From Virgibacillus oceani (GTDB lineage Bacteria; Bacillota; Bacilli; Bacillales; Amphibacillaceae), in assembly GCF_014638995.1 (NCBI RefSeq), contig NZ_BMFR01000003.1:62001-126000 (forward strand): a stretch of 64,000 bases of DNA, given 5' to 3'. The notes under the pieces are model-generated. The model was not told the origin of the DNA and did no database searches. It was given only the letters and a program-made list of their open reading frames with translations. Both the position numbers and the translations under genes were made by a program. Of the stretch, positions 8,102-17,681 are shown in pieces. Within the stretch, counting starts at the first letter, position 1, and every line of letters starts with the position of its first letter.

Positions 8102-9214
8102 CTATCGTTTTAGATTTACAAGCTCTTGAAGGATTTCATCAGATGTTGTAATTATTCTAGTATTCGCCTGGAATCCACGCTGGGCCGTGATCATTTCCGT
8201 GAACTCTTCAGCCAGGTCAACGTTTGACATTTCAAGTGCACCGCTAACGATGGAAGCTGTGCCATCAGTTTCAGGCTCTACCAATCCGGTATAACCAGCG
8301 TTTTCTGAATTTAAATATAGGTTACTGCCTGCCTTCTGAAGTCCCGCGGGGTTAGAGAAATTTGCAATGGCAATTTTCCCTGCAACACGCACAGTACCAA
8401 ATTCATCGATGTAGTTTACAATTCCATTTGCCTGTATGCTAAAGCTTTGTGCAGATTCAGGTATTGTTAATGTACTTGCTATATTCGGATTGGTATTATA
8501 ATCGACAGTTGCTTCGGAAATTAATTCAATCGGTTCATTACTACCATTAACTGCAGTCATTTTACCGTTTGTATCCTGGGTAATTTCTGCAATTATATTA
8601 CCGCTATCGTCTTCTATAGTAAAAATACCACCATTATATGCAATGTTATCACTAATATCAGCCCCATCTTTATCAGTCGCGGCCAATATATTATTATTGT
8701 TGTCTAGCGTAATATTAATTTTCACATCATTTTCATCATCAGTAACTACAATATTTTGTCCAGTTTCAAATGCTGGAAACCCCATTAAATATAACCCTTG
8801 AGGATTTACAATGTTACCTGCTTCATCTAAATAAAAGTTACCTGCTCTTGTATAGGCAACATTAGCCCCGCCCAGAGTATTTCCAGGACCAAGCTCACTT
8901 GCCACAACAAACATTCCGTCACCTTCTAATGCAAAGTCTAATGGATTGTTAGTTGTTTGACGAAAGCCTTGTGTATGAATATTGTCAATTGATCCTAGCT
9001 GTGAACCTAGACCAACCTGCATTGGATTGACACCACCGCGTGAAGCAGTCGCCCCTTGTGCACCTCTTGTCATTTGACTCATCATATCCTGAAATGTAAC
9101 GCGTCCCTTTTTAAAACCCACCGTATTTACGTTGGCAATATTGTTGCCAATAACATCTAGTTTCGTTTGGAATCCTTTCATACCTGAAATACCAGCATAC
9201 ATGGAACGTAACAT
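8102..9214 (-). CDS. flgE: Flagellar hook protein FlgE
   Basis: This is the structural hook protein, exported through the rod. The N-terminus MLRSMYAGISGMKGFQTKLD followed by GNNIANVNTVGFKK and the C-terminal GALEMSNVDLAEEFTEMI with ANTRIITTSDEILQ are the paired D0/D1 helices typical of hook and rod proteins. The 370 aa include a central domain rich in Asn and Asp (about residues 150-250) that makes it longer than the 264-aa B. subtilis hook protein. It lies between the TIGR02530 gene and swrD. Confidence 0.93.
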   Translation of the reverse strand: MLRSMYAGISGMKGFQTKLDVIGNNIANVNTVGFKKGRVTFQDMMSQMTRGAQGATASRGGVNPMQVGLGSQLGSIDNIHTQGFRQTTNNPLDFALEGDGMFVVASELGPGNTLGGANVAYTRAGNFYLDEAGNIVNPQGLYLMGFPAFETGQNIVVTDDENDVKINITLDNNNNILAATDKDGADISDNIAYNGGIFTIEDDSGNIIAEITQDTNGKMTAVNGSNEPIELISEATVDYNTNPNIASTLTIPESAQSFSIQANGIVNYIDEFGTVRVAGKIAIANFSNPAGLQKAGSNLYLNSENAGYTGLVEPETDGTASIVSGALEMSNVDLAEEFTEMITAQRGFQANTRIITTSDEILQELVNLKR

Positions 9215-9304
9215 AATTAGTTCTCCCCTTTATTGGTTTGTTTGTATAAGCTGCATCAATCAGTCAGCAGCTTGTTGGCCTCCCAATCTGGGTCCAGCCT
9301 TTTT

Positions 9305-9673
9305 TTAAATTAAAATCGTACCATTAATATTAGTAAAAATTTTGCTTGACGCTTCATCTCGATTCATAGCTGTTACGACAGTGTTGTTTGTCGTACTTAC
9401 AACTAATGCTGCTTTATTTGTAATTACTAGGGAATCCGTGACACCTTTATGTCTTGCCTCTGACATTTTTTCTGAGATTGTTTGCCATTCTTTTTCATTA
9501 ATTGTAATGTTTCGTTCGTTCAATCGTTCTTCAGCATGTTTGCTAACCTTTAGTGATTGTACCTCTCTTAAAACATCTTTAAAGTTCGCTGAAATATGTT
9601 GCTTTACTCCAGGCTTTTTCATTGCAGGAAATTGTAAAGCATGTGATTGTGTCTGATGGATACGGTGGTCCAT
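9305..9673 (-). CDS. TIGR02530 family flagellar operon protein
   Basis: This is the small conserved flagellar-operon protein found between flgD and flgE in Firmicutes (TIGR02530 family). Its 122 aa include FKDVLREV and SKHAEERLNERNITINEKEW, then a C-terminal block ending DEASSKIFTNINGTILI. It has no membrane segment or signal peptide. Its role is not established; the family name rests on context and on the HAxxRLxxR-type motif. ATG 9673 follows a GAGGGAAG ribosome site that spans the end of flgD. Confidence 0.8.
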   Translation of the reverse strand: MDHRIHQTQSHALQFPAMKKPGVKQHISANFKDVLREVQSLKVSKHAEERLNERNITINEKEWQTISEKMSEARHKGVTDSLVITNKAALVVSTTNNTVVTAMNRDEASSKIFTNINGTILI

Positions 9674-9675
9674 AA

Positions 9676-10161
9676 TTATTCACTTCCCTCAGAATCAGGT
9701 TCCTCATCCGTATCTATGCTAGGGTCTCTTACCTCTATAATTGCATCGGCATATACCTTATCACCATTCTCCAATTCCAATATAGCCCACCCATCCTGTT
9801 GGCTCACTGCAACAACTTTACTTGATTCAATATCCAGCTTTTCTCCTGTTTCTTCGTCATATGCCTGGTACGTAACCTCGTTGCCAATCATGTGACTATA
9901 TTTAATAACAGGTGACACTAACTGACTTTGTACAAGTGTATCTATTGAATTTGTCATGTTCATCATTTGTTCAAGTGATGAAAATGTCGCCATTTGTGAA
10001 ATAAATTCACGATCATCCATTGGATTAGTTGGGTCCTGGTTTGCCAGCTGAACCATTAAAATCTGTAAAAATTCATCCTTGCCAAGCTCTGGACTTGGAG
10101 TTCGTGCCGTATTTTGATTCTGCAAATACAACGATGGATCAATTTTTGGCATCTGTTTCAC
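9676..10161 (-). CDS. flgD: Flagellar hook assembly scaffold FlgD
   Basis: FlgD is the hook-cap protein required for hook polymerisation. The conserved N-terminal block LGKDEFLQILMVQLANQDP with PMDDREFISQMATFSSLEQM is diagnostic. Downstream comes a short C-terminal region with VIKYSHMIGNEVTYQ. Its 161 aa are short, like other Firmicute FlgD proteins. The start is GTG at 10161, immediately after the fliK stop; ATG at 10152 with AGGTGA upstream is an alternative. Confidence 0.92.
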   Translation of the reverse strand: MKQMPKIDPSLYLQNQNTARTPSPELGKDEFLQILMVQLANQDPTNPMDDREFISQMATFSSLEQMMNMTNSIDTLVQSQLVSPVIKYSHMIGNEVTYQAYDEETGEKLDIESSKVVAVSQQDGWAILELENGDKVYADAIIEVRDPSIDTDEEPDSEGSE

Positions 10162-11445
10162 CTACACTTCCTCATTCATTAATAGATCATGGAATTGCGT
10201 CTCAGCATCATCATTTGCCTGATTATTATTGTCATCATTTGTATGCTGGGATTGTCCACCTTCCCCGCGATCATTCCAGCCATCATCCTGTTGTTTGCCT
10301 TGAAAACTTTGTGCAGATTGCGAATTAAAATCCTGTTTTTCAACGACTACCTGCTGTGGTGAAAACATATGCTTAAGCTGATGCATATTCGACTCCAGCA
10401 TTTCTTTAGCTGCATGAGTTGTGACCATAATTTTTACGGTCATTTCCCCATTTATTTGCGTTAATTTAACCATCATCTCACCTAAGTTTTCAGGTCGTAA
10501 TGCAATTGAAAGCTGTGTTGTTCCATTATTCATTGCTAAAAACTTACTTGACTTCATTACTTTTTGAAACTGTTCCATTACTTGCTGATCTGCTGGTACA
10601 GAGTTTTGTGATTGATTTACATATATAACGAATTGCTCTATACGAGACATCGGCAATGACGAAAACGATGTTGCATGCTGTCCTGTTGTCTTGTCAAATT
10701 GAGGTTGACGGCTTAATGCGTGTTGAACCCATTTTGCTACATCTGTACTAGTAACCTTGGCATTCGTATTGTATTGTTGGTTTTGAATAAATTGATTTCG
10801 CTTTTGAAAGACTTGTACCAATTCACGCCAAATTCCTTGAAGTTTTATTTGTTCTGCACCTTTAGACGATTCAAGGACATGAATGCTTCCGTTTTGATTT
10901 GCTTTTTCAAGCGCTGTCCATTGTTCCAATAAAACGACTAATGAAGATAGTGCTTTTGGGACATGCTGCTCATTTGCTAGATGTGTTAATGCTGTCTCTG
11001 CTTTTTGGAACAATGCAGCAAACTGTTGCTGAAGTGCTGTATTATCTTTTGGCGCAGCATTTATCAATTCATTCAATTCCATCGGTGCAGATGCCGTTTG
11101 AGTCAAAGAACTCCCATCTGCAATCGTAAGTTTTTGCATCACTTCTTCTAAATTCTGAACAATTTCTTCCATGGACGGAGCACTATGAAATAACCCCGCT
11201 AACTCCCCTGATTCTTGAAGCTTATCAACTAATTCACTCTTCACTTTTGGAATATTTTTCAATATGCTCATCAATTCATCTTCATTTAAAGGAATTTTAT
11301 TTGTGCCCATCGCTAAAGGTGCCTGTTGAGCATTCGCTAGTAATCCTTGAAAAATGGCATTGTCACCAGAATTCTGCTTTGAACGCAACGAATTGGGATT
11401 AACTGGCTGATTTACTTGTTGAAACATCATTGCAATAGCGTTCAC
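10162..11445 (-). CDS. fliK: Flagellar hook-length control protein FliK
   Basis: FliK is a secreted ruler that measures hook length and triggers the FlhB switch. This 427-aa protein has a low-complexity Gln/Asn-rich N-terminus and middle. The recognisable C-terminal Flg_hook domain contains TQLSIALRPENLGEMMVKLTQ and GEMTVKIMVTTHAAKEML. A final acidic Gln/Asn/Asp tail follows. The GTG start at 11445 is preceded by AGGAGGTGAG. Position between ylxF and flgD agrees. Confidence 0.9.
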   Translation of the reverse strand: MNAIAMMFQQVNQPVNPNSLRSKQNSGDNAIFQGLLANAQQAPLAMGTNKIPLNEDELMSILKNIPKVKSELVDKLQESGELAGLFHSAPSMEEIVQNLEEVMQKLTIADGSSLTQTASAPMELNELINAAPKDNTALQQQFAALFQKAETALTHLANEQHVPKALSSLVVLLEQWTALEKANQNGSIHVLESSKGAEQIKLQGIWRELVQVFQKRNQFIQNQQYNTNAKVTSTDVAKWVQHALSRQPQFDKTTGQHATSFSSLPMSRIEQFVIYVNQSQNSVPADQQVMEQFQKVMKSSKFLAMNNGTTQLSIALRPENLGEMMVKLTQINGEMTVKIMVTTHAAKEMLESNMHQLKHMFSPQQVVVEKQDFNSQSAQSFQGKQQDDGWNDRGEGGQSQHTNDDNNNQANDDAETQFHDLLMNEEV

Positions 11446-11477
11446 CTATTCTCACCTCCTTTCAAATAAGAATAAAA

Positions 11478-12086
11478 TTAATTTCCACTATTTATAAACA
11501 TTTGCGTTAACTGTGCAGCCTTCTTCGGATCCATTTCATCAAAAATAGATCCCCTCGTATCATTAGGCAATTCATTTAAAATGGAAATAGCCATTTCTTC
11601 ATTCAATTCTTCAATGATTTTCGCTGCTTGTTCACTGTCCATTTCCTTATACGAGGATGCAATTGTCTTTACTGGATTTGCGGCAGCATCACCGGTAACT
11701 GTTTTCTCATTAGACGATTCTTCAGATATAGTAGGGTCCGAGTTATTCTCCAGCTTAGCAATATCTTGTTCAAGGCGATCAATAGTTGCTTCAAGATCCG
11801 TTACATTTTGAGTTAATTGCTCAATTTTTGCATCCTTATTGTCAATTGCTTCTTGCATATTAGCTTCTGAACGTTTCGCATCCTTTTCTTCATCTGTTGT
11901 CACAACGGATGAGATAACTGGTATGTTATTTCCTGTTTTCTTAACCCAATCCATTACATTCACACCAGCAACCGAGAAAATGATTACTGTAAGTGTAATT
12001 GCTACAACGATTGGTATGACAATTGCAAAAAAGAACCAGAGGATCGGGTTTGCTTTTTCTTTCTTCTGTTTATTTTGTTTTACCAT
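11478..12086 (-). CDS. ylxF: YlxF-type flagellar membrane protein (MotE/MgtE_N-like)
   Basis: This fla/che operon protein has one N-terminal membrane helix (ILWFFFAIVIPIVVAITLTVIIF) and a coiled coil from about residue 65 to 115 (repeated heptads with NKDAKIEQLTQNVTDLEATI). Its C-terminal domain resembles the MgtE intracellular N domain (AAKIIEELNEEMAISILNEL and MDPKKAAQLTQMF). The family role is poorly defined; related MotE proteins chaperone the MotC stator component. The frame opens at GTG 12095, but ATG 12086 has the better-spaced AGGTGA ribosome site. Confidence 0.8.
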   Translation of the reverse strand: MVKQNKQKKEKANPILWFFFAIVIPIVVAITLTVIIFSVAGVNVMDWVKKTGNNIPVISSVVTTDEEKDAKRSEANMQEAIDNKDAKIEQLTQNVTDLEATIDRLEQDIAKLENNSDPTISEESSNEKTVTGDAAANPVKTIASSYKEMDSEQAAKIIEELNEEMAISILNELPNDTRGSIFDEMDPKKAAQLTQMFINSGN

Positions 12087-12091
12087 TCGAC

Positions 12092-12538
12092 TCACCTATA
12101 TCCGTGACTTAAATACTGTTGGATTGACAGTTCATCCATTGTAGCGTTTTCTATTTTTTTTATCTCTTCCTCACGGGACATTCGGCGATGCTCCATGATT
12201 TTTTCAAACTTTTTAACTTCCACGTGAGCATGCGTTAACTCTTCTTGCCTTGTTTCCATTTCACTTCTTGCTTTTTGCACAGAGGCCTGAAGTACGTTTA
12301 TTTGTTTGTTGATCCGCTCTATGTAGGTAGCCTGTTCCTTGATTTTGTCGATCGCGATTGATCGCTGTAAAAAACCTTCATACGATTCTTCAGCTGCTTC
12401 TTTTTTTCGGAGCAGGTTATATAGCTGCAGGGCAATTTCCTCAAAGAGTTCCATAGAGTGATGGTATGCCTTCTGTGCATCTAATTTCTCATTCTCACGT
12501 ACATGTAAAATCTTGGATAACGCTACCGTTCCTGTCAT
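12092..12538 (-). CDS. fliJ: Flagellar export chaperone/ATPase stalk protein FliJ
   Basis: FliJ is the coiled-coil protein that inserts into the FliI hexamer and links it to FlhA. The 148 aa are almost wholly helical and charged (two long heptad-repeat stretches, about residues 10-60 and 65-130). ATG 12538 shares one base with the fliI stop (TGATG) and uses the GGAGGTG seven bases upstream inside fliI. The open frame's TTG three bases earlier is less likely. Confidence 0.88.
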   Translation of the reverse strand: MTGTVALSKILHVRENEKLDAQKAYHHSMELFEEIALQLYNLLRKKEAAEESYEGFLQRSIAIDKIKEQATYIERINKQINVLQASVQKARSEMETRQEELTHAHVEVKKFEKIMEHRRMSREEEIKKIENATMDELSIQQYLSHGYR

Positions 12539-13857
12539 CAATCAGCACCTCCATTAAGCAGCTTTTGCATATGATTAATTGACTCTTCTAATGTGACGTA
12601 TTCAAAAATATCCTGTTTTAAGAAGTTTTTTATCATTGGATTAAAAGCAATCGCTTTATCTATTTCATGATCTGTTCCGCGCTTATAAGCTCCAATTTGA
12701 ATCAGTTCGCTATTATCCTCATATTTCGCTAGCAGAGAACGAATTTTTTGGGCAGTGTCCAGATGTGTTTTATCTGCAATCTGATTCATTACCCGACTAA
12801 TTGATTTTAAAATATTGATAGCCGGAAATTGTCCTTGCTCAGCAAGCCTCCGGTCTAACACAAAATGACCATCAAGAATTCCTCTTACCGTATCGGCAAT
12901 TGGTTCATTCATATCATCACCATCGACAAGGACAGTATAAAATGCAGTAATTGTTCCATGCTCACTAGTACCTGTTCGTTCCAATAGTTTCGGTAATGTT
13001 GCAAAAACAGATGGTGTATATCCCTTAGTCGTAGGTGGCTCTCCTGTTGCTAAACCAACCTCCCGCTGTGCCATTGCTACCCGAGTAACCGAATCCATCA
13101 TTAGGTTAACCTGATAACCAAGATCACGGAAATATTCACTAATTGCTGTTGCCGTGTATGCGCCTTTAATCCGCATTAAAGCTGGCTGATCAGAGGTTGC
13201 AACAACAATTATTGACTTTTTCAGACCTTCTTCACCAAGATCCTTCTCGATGAATTCCTTTACTTCCCTGCCACGTTCTCCAATTAGAGCAATAACGTTA
13301 ATATCTGCTCCACTATTTCGTGCAATCATACCGAGCAATGTACTTTTACCTACACCACTGCCTGCAAATATTCCGATTCGCTGTCCTTTTCCGACAGTTA
13401 AGAGGGAATCAATTGCTTTAACTCCAACCTGAATGGGTTCAGTGATGGTTGGTCTGGATAATGGATTTGGTGGTGACTGCTCTGTTAAATAATTGGCTAA
13501 TCCCTTTGGCAGCTTAGAATTGTCTAAGGGTTTTCCTAGCGAATCTACAACCTTGCCAATTAAACCTCGTCCAATTTTAACCTGTAAAGCAGTTCCAGCA
13601 GATTCAACTAAGCAGCCAGGACCAATTTCAGTAACCTCTGCATATGGCATCAGAATAATTTTTTCATTGTTAAAACCTACCACTTCCGCAAGAACGGGCT
13701 TCTTTAATTTATTGGAAGAATGGATATAACAAACCTCACCAATATTGGCATCGGGTCCTTGCGACTCAATCATAAGGCCTACCACTCGCAACACCTTTCC
13801 ATAACGCATATATGTATCTGCTTGTTCAATGGCAGTAAGATAATGTGTTAGATTCAT
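12538..13857 (-). CDS. fliI: Flagellar export ATPase FliI
   Basis: FliI is the F1-beta-like ATPase that energises substrate unloading at the flagellar export gate. The P-loop GSGVGKST is at residues 166-173, the catalytic Glu follows in ALIGERGREVKEF, and the Walker B segment is VNLMMDSVTRVAMAQRE. The 439-aa length is normal. It starts three bases after fliH stops and overlaps fliJ, consistent with a coupled fliHIJ unit. Confidence 0.97.
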   Translation of the reverse strand: MNLTHYLTAIEQADTYMRYGKVLRVVGLMIESQGPDANIGEVCYIHSSNKLKKPVLAEVVGFNNEKIILMPYAEVTEIGPGCLVESAGTALQVKIGRGLIGKVVDSLGKPLDNSKLPKGLANYLTEQSPPNPLSRPTITEPIQVGVKAIDSLLTVGKGQRIGIFAGSGVGKSTLLGMIARNSGADINVIALIGERGREVKEFIEKDLGEEGLKKSIIVVATSDQPALMRIKGAYTATAISEYFRDLGYQVNLMMDSVTRVAMAQREVGLATGEPPTTKGYTPSVFATLPKLLERTGTSEHGTITAFYTVLVDGDDMNEPIADTVRGILDGHFVLDRRLAEQGQFPAINILKSISRVMNQIADKTHLDTAQKIRSLLAKYEDNSELIQIGAYKRGTDHEIDKAIAFNPMIKNFLKQDIFEYVTLEESINHMQKLLNGGAD

Positions 13858-13860
13858 TGG

Positions 13861-14616
13861 TTACGATTCACCTGCGATTTCTTGAAGTACTTTACGAATT
13901 TGTAATAATTGGGTATCAACACTTGCATCTATTTCCCCAAATGGATGCTCGATCAGACAGCTATTTTCTTCCATTTCTTCCTTTACATATATGGATAGTT
14001 TTGTTTCTTTATCGACAAGCTGAACGAGCTCTTCCTTCTGCTTAACGACAAATTCATAATTAGCTGGATGCAGGTAAATAACGATGGTCGATTGATCCTT
14101 AATTTCTTTTATCGCGGCTTTTACAATTGGTAAAAACGTTGACGGTTCCTCACTAAATCGCTGTTTCATAATTTTTTCCGACACATGTATGGCAAGATCA
14201 ACTATTTTCCCATCACTTTGCTCCAGAACAGAATGGTAATCAGCTGTTGCGGCATCAATAATTGCGTTTGCCCTATCTATCAATTGCTGGTAGTTTTCAA
14301 GACTTTCCTGTTTTCCTGTTGCAAATCCATCGTTATACCCTTTTTCCTGAGCTTGTTCCGTTAATAATTGTTTTTCGTCCTGCCAATTTTTTTTCTCATC
14401 GTTTATTACCGCTTTTGTATCTGCAAGCATTTTTTCTTTTTCCTGCTCAAGTTGCTGTAAATCCTTTTTTGCAAGCTGTAATTTATCGTTAATAGAAGCA
14501 TATTCCTCTTCTAAACTATCTTCTGTGGCATCTTTTTGTTTTTCCAGCTGGATTGGCCTAATTTTAATTTGTTTTCTTTTTAAGCTACCCGGATTATTCG
14601 AAAAAATATCAGACAA
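13861..14616 (-). CDS. fliH: Flagellar export ATPase regulator FliH
   Basis: FliH is the peripheral stalk and negative regulator of FliI. Its 251 aa are mostly charged helix: an N-terminal coiled coil (about residues 35-95, rich in Glu, Lys and Gln), a GxxxG-like region near GYNDGFATGKQE, and a globular end with VDLAIHVSEKIMKQRF and SCLIEHPFGEIDASVDTQL. The TTG start at 14616 overlaps the fliG stop by 8 bases. Confidence 0.9.
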   Translation of the reverse strand: MSDIFSNNPGSLKRKQIKIRPIQLEKQKDATEDSLEEEYASINDKLQLAKKDLQQLEQEKEKMLADTKAVINDEKKNWQDEKQLLTEQAQEKGYNDGFATGKQESLENYQQLIDRANAIIDAATADYHSVLEQSDGKIVDLAIHVSEKIMKQRFSEEPSTFLPIVKAAIKEIKDQSTIVIYLHPANYEFVVKQKEELVQLVDKETKLSIYVKEEMEENSCLIEHPFGEIDASVDTQLLQIRKVLQEIAGES

Positions 14617-15619
14617 TTATGTCGTCACCTCCACCACGGGCAATCACAATTTCTCCTATTTCTTCTAATCTGCGAATAACTGAAACAATTCTCGTTTGTG
14701 CTTCCTCAACATCACGCAGGCGAACAGGTCCCATAAACTCCATTTCCTCTTTAAACGTTTCAGCCATTCGCTGCGACATGTTTTTAAAGACAATATCCTT
14801 TACCTCATCACTAGATACTTTGAGCGATAATCGTAAATCTTCATTTTCCACCTCACGGATAACACGCTGTATTGCCCGATTATCTAAAATAACAATATCT
14901 TCAAATACAAACATCCGTTTTTTGATTTCATCTGCAAGTTCGGGGTCTTGAATTTCCAATGCATCCAGAATTGTTCGTTCAGTACTTCTGTCGACCCCAT
15001 TTAGCACTTCTACAACTGCTTGAATGCCACCGGTTTGTGTGTAATCCTCCGTTAGAGAAGAAGATATATTGCGTTCTAATACCTGCTCTACCTGACTAAT
15101 AATTTCAGGTGATGTGGAATCCATGATCGCAATTCTTTTTGCGATGTCCGCCTGCATCTCTTGCGGTAATGCAGACAGAATTTGTCCGGCTTGCTCTGGA
15201 TCCAGATAAGACAACACAAGAGCGATTGTTTGCGGGTGTTCTCCTTGAATAAAATTCAGCACCTGCTGCGGGTCAGCTTTTCTTGCAAAATCAAATGGAC
15301 GAACCTGTAACGATGACGTTAATCGGTTAATGATATCAGAAGCCTCTTGTTTTCCAAAAGCTTTCTCAAGCACCGTTTTTGCATAACCAATTCCTCCTTG
15401 TGAAAGGTAATCTTGCGCCAAAGCAATTTGATGGAATTGTTCCAAAATATCATCTTTCATTTCAGAATCGACTTTTTTAACAGACGATATTTCCAAAGAT
15501 AATTTTTCTATTTCTTCTTCTGACAGATGCTTATAAACTTGTGCAGACACGTCAGGACCCAAGGAGATTAAAAGGATTGCCGCTTTTTGTTTTCCTGTTA
15601 ATTTTGTTTTTCTGGCCAC
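14609..15619 (-). CDS. fliG: Flagellar motor switch protein FliG
   Basis: FliG is the C-ring protein that contacts the stator and generates torque. It has the N-terminal KAAILLISLGPDVSAQVYKHL, the middle EHPQTIALVLSYLDPEQAGQIL motif, and a C-terminal charged torque helix region (MFVFEDIVILDNRAIQRVIREV). The 336 aa are full length. The start is GTG at 15619 with AAGGAGG upstream, 12 bases after fliF. Confidence 0.97.
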   Translation of the reverse strand: MARKTKLTGKQKAAILLISLGPDVSAQVYKHLSEEEIEKLSLEISSVKKVDSEMKDDILEQFHQIALAQDYLSQGGIGYAKTVLEKAFGKQEASDIINRLTSSLQVRPFDFARKADPQQVLNFIQGEHPQTIALVLSYLDPEQAGQILSALPQEMQADIAKRIAIMDSTSPEIISQVEQVLERNISSSLTEDYTQTGGIQAVVEVLNGVDRSTERTILDALEIQDPELADEIKKRMFVFEDIVILDNRAIQRVIREVENEDLRLSLKVSSDEVKDIVFKNMSQRMAETFKEEMEFMGPVRLRDVEEAQTRIVSVIRRLEEIGEIVIARGGGDDIIV

Positions 15620-15631
15620 TTCAATTCCTCC

Positions 15632-17230
15632 TTAATCCTCCGAAATCCAGCTTCTTAAAAGCTTTGCGAAATCCTCGGGTTTATCCTTCGCCATTTTTTC
15701 CAATTGTTTTCTGCGGGAAATTGCTTCTGAATCTTGATTGTCACCAATTTCCGGTACTTCAATCGGTGATTCGGTTGTAATCGTTTCCTCAACAATATCT
15801 TCATCTTCTGCTTTACGATTACGCATTAGCAGAATAACCAAAATAATTATCGCAATTAATAGAATGCCGCCTACAATATACATCCATAATGGTATAACTG
15901 GTGCTTTTGTATTTGGAAATTCTGTTTCCCCACTGAATTCCTGGAATACGATCGAGATTTTCTCCTCTGGCTGTACATCACCATATTCTTCATCAATAGA
16001 TGTACTTATGACAGAATTTAAAATCGAGGAGATTCCTGCTCTTACAGCTTCTTGATCGGCCCCAGACAGGTACTGAATTTCATCCCCATCCTTATCTTTC
16101 ACATTATCTACTGCAACTTGGATCCCTAAATCACGAACTTTATATGGTGATTCCACAATTTCTTTGCGAATACGGTTATATTCATTATTTATTGTTTCCT
16201 TTACTAATTCATATTCACCGTCTTCTCCGGTTTCAGTAGCCTCATAATTTGTTATGTCCCCGTCACCAGTTCCAGGCTCGCCGCCAACTGGAGGGTTCCC
16301 TGTATATGTCTCATGTACTGTCTCAATACTGACAGGTACACCTTCCATGTTTTCTAAGTCAACTGGTTCTACAATTTCTTCCGTTCGATTTTCTTTTGTA
16401 AAATCAATGTCTGAGGTAACAGAAACGATGACATTCTCTGGTCCGACCATTGCGCCCAGCATTTGCTGTACTCTTCGTTTAATATCTTTTTCAATATCCT
16501 TTTTTACAGTCTGCTGATATGTATATGTATCCTGATTGCTGCCTTTCATGCTGTCCGAATTTCGATCGAAATACTCAAAATACTGGTTCATGATAACAAT
16601 ATTTTCAGGTGGTAAATTAGGAACTGCTTTTGATACTAACGTATATAGCGAATCGATTTGATTCCCCTGAAATTCATACCCAGGCTGTGTATTAATCACA
16701 ATTGACGCACTTGCTGGCTGTTTGGCATCACTTACAAATACAGGATCTTTAGGCATATTAATCATTACCTTTGCATCCTTTATACCCTGTACACCCTTTA
16801 TCAAATTAGCAAGCTCAGTCTGCATAGCATCCAGCTTGATCATACTGAATTCATTATCAGTAATTCCCCATGAAGCATTTTCACTAAAGAAGGAATAATC
16901 AATATTGCCGCTATTGGGAATTCCCTGTCCTGCAAGGTCCACTAATAATGTGTCAACCTGCTCTTCAGGGACTGTTATCGTCGTGCCTCCATCCTCCAGT
17001 TCATACGGTATACCCCTTGCATCCAATTCGGTTTTTATCTGACCGACTTCCTGTAAAGATAAATTGTTATACAATGGAACCAAGTTCGACTTCGTTGTAA
17101 AAAATGTTATCCCTAAAATCAAAGCTACAACTATACCAATGGATCCCAGGAAAATCCACTTTTGACTCTTCGATCGGTTCGACCAATAAGTTTTAGCAGT
17201 ATCTTTGAATTGTAAAATTTTTTCTTTCAT
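15632..17230 (-). CDS. fliF: Flagellar MS-ring protein FliF
   Basis: FliF forms the MS ring, the first-assembled membrane platform of the basal body. Two membrane helices bracket the protein (near residues 25-45, WIFLGSIGIVVALILGITFF; and near 440-462, VIPLWMYIVGGILLIAIIIL). A periplasmic-type ring domain lies between them, with LVPLYNNLSLQEVGQIKTEL and VMINMPKDPVF. The C-terminal FliG-binding tail ends KLLRSWISED. ATG 17230 with GGGGGA upstream is preferred over the TTG at 17245; it gives 532 aa. Confidence 0.96.
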   Translation of the reverse strand: MKEKILQFKDTAKTYWSNRSKSQKWIFLGSIGIVVALILGITFFTTKSNLVPLYNNLSLQEVGQIKTELDARGIPYELEDGGTTITVPEEQVDTLLVDLAGQGIPNSGNIDYSFFSENASWGITDNEFSMIKLDAMQTELANLIKGVQGIKDAKVMINMPKDPVFVSDAKQPASASIVINTQPGYEFQGNQIDSLYTLVSKAVPNLPPENIVIMNQYFEYFDRNSDSMKGSNQDTYTYQQTVKKDIEKDIKRRVQQMLGAMVGPENVIVSVTSDIDFTKENRTEEIVEPVDLENMEGVPVSIETVHETYTGNPPVGGEPGTGDGDITNYEATETGEDGEYELVKETINNEYNRIRKEIVESPYKVRDLGIQVAVDNVKDKDGDEIQYLSGADQEAVRAGISSILNSVISTSIDEEYGDVQPEEKISIVFQEFSGETEFPNTKAPVIPLWMYIVGGILLIAIIILVILLMRNRKAEDEDIVEETITTESPIEVPEIGDNQDSEAISRRKQLEKMAKDKPEDFAKLLRSWISED

Positions 17231-17358
17231 ATATTCCCCCGCCAAATTCCAATATTAACGATAAATCTATTTATAGAGGTTTGATTATCTGTTTATATTA
17301 GTATGTTTTAAGACCTGCAATAACACTTTCACATAAATTAATAGATTATCTAACCAGC

Positions 17359-17667
17359 CTATACTTGCATTCGCATTATTTCGTTGTAGGCATCAATTAC
17401 TTTACGCTGAATTTGAACAGATGTTTCCAATGTAATGCTAGCCTTTTGTGCAGTTATCATGACATCATGCAGATCATCTATTTGACCTGTTGCAAGCTGC
17501 TCTGTTTTTTTATCTGAAGCTGTCTGCGCTTCATTCACTTTCCCAATTGCTGTCTTTAGCATGTTTGCAAAATCTGCATGAGCTTTTCCTGGAGATGTTA
17601 GCTGATTATTATTTATCGCGCTGGACAATATGTTATGTGATACACCATTTATATTATTATTCATCAT
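17359..17667 (-). CDS. fliE: Flagellar hook-basal body protein FliE
   Basis: FliE joins the MS ring to the rod. This 102-aa protein shows the family C-terminal helix (DDLHDVMITAQKASITLETSVQ then RKVIDAYNEIMRMQV). It lies between flgC and fliF, with 128 bases of noncoding sequence before fliF. The ATG at 17667 is followed at once by a second ATG; GGAGAG precedes both. Confidence 0.94.
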   Translation of the reverse strand: MMNNNINGVSHNILSSAINNNQLTSPGKAHADFANMLKTAIGKVNEAQTASDKKTEQLATGQIDDLHDVMITAQKASITLETSVQIQRKVIDAYNEIMRMQV

Positions 17668-17681
17668 GGACTCTCCTTACA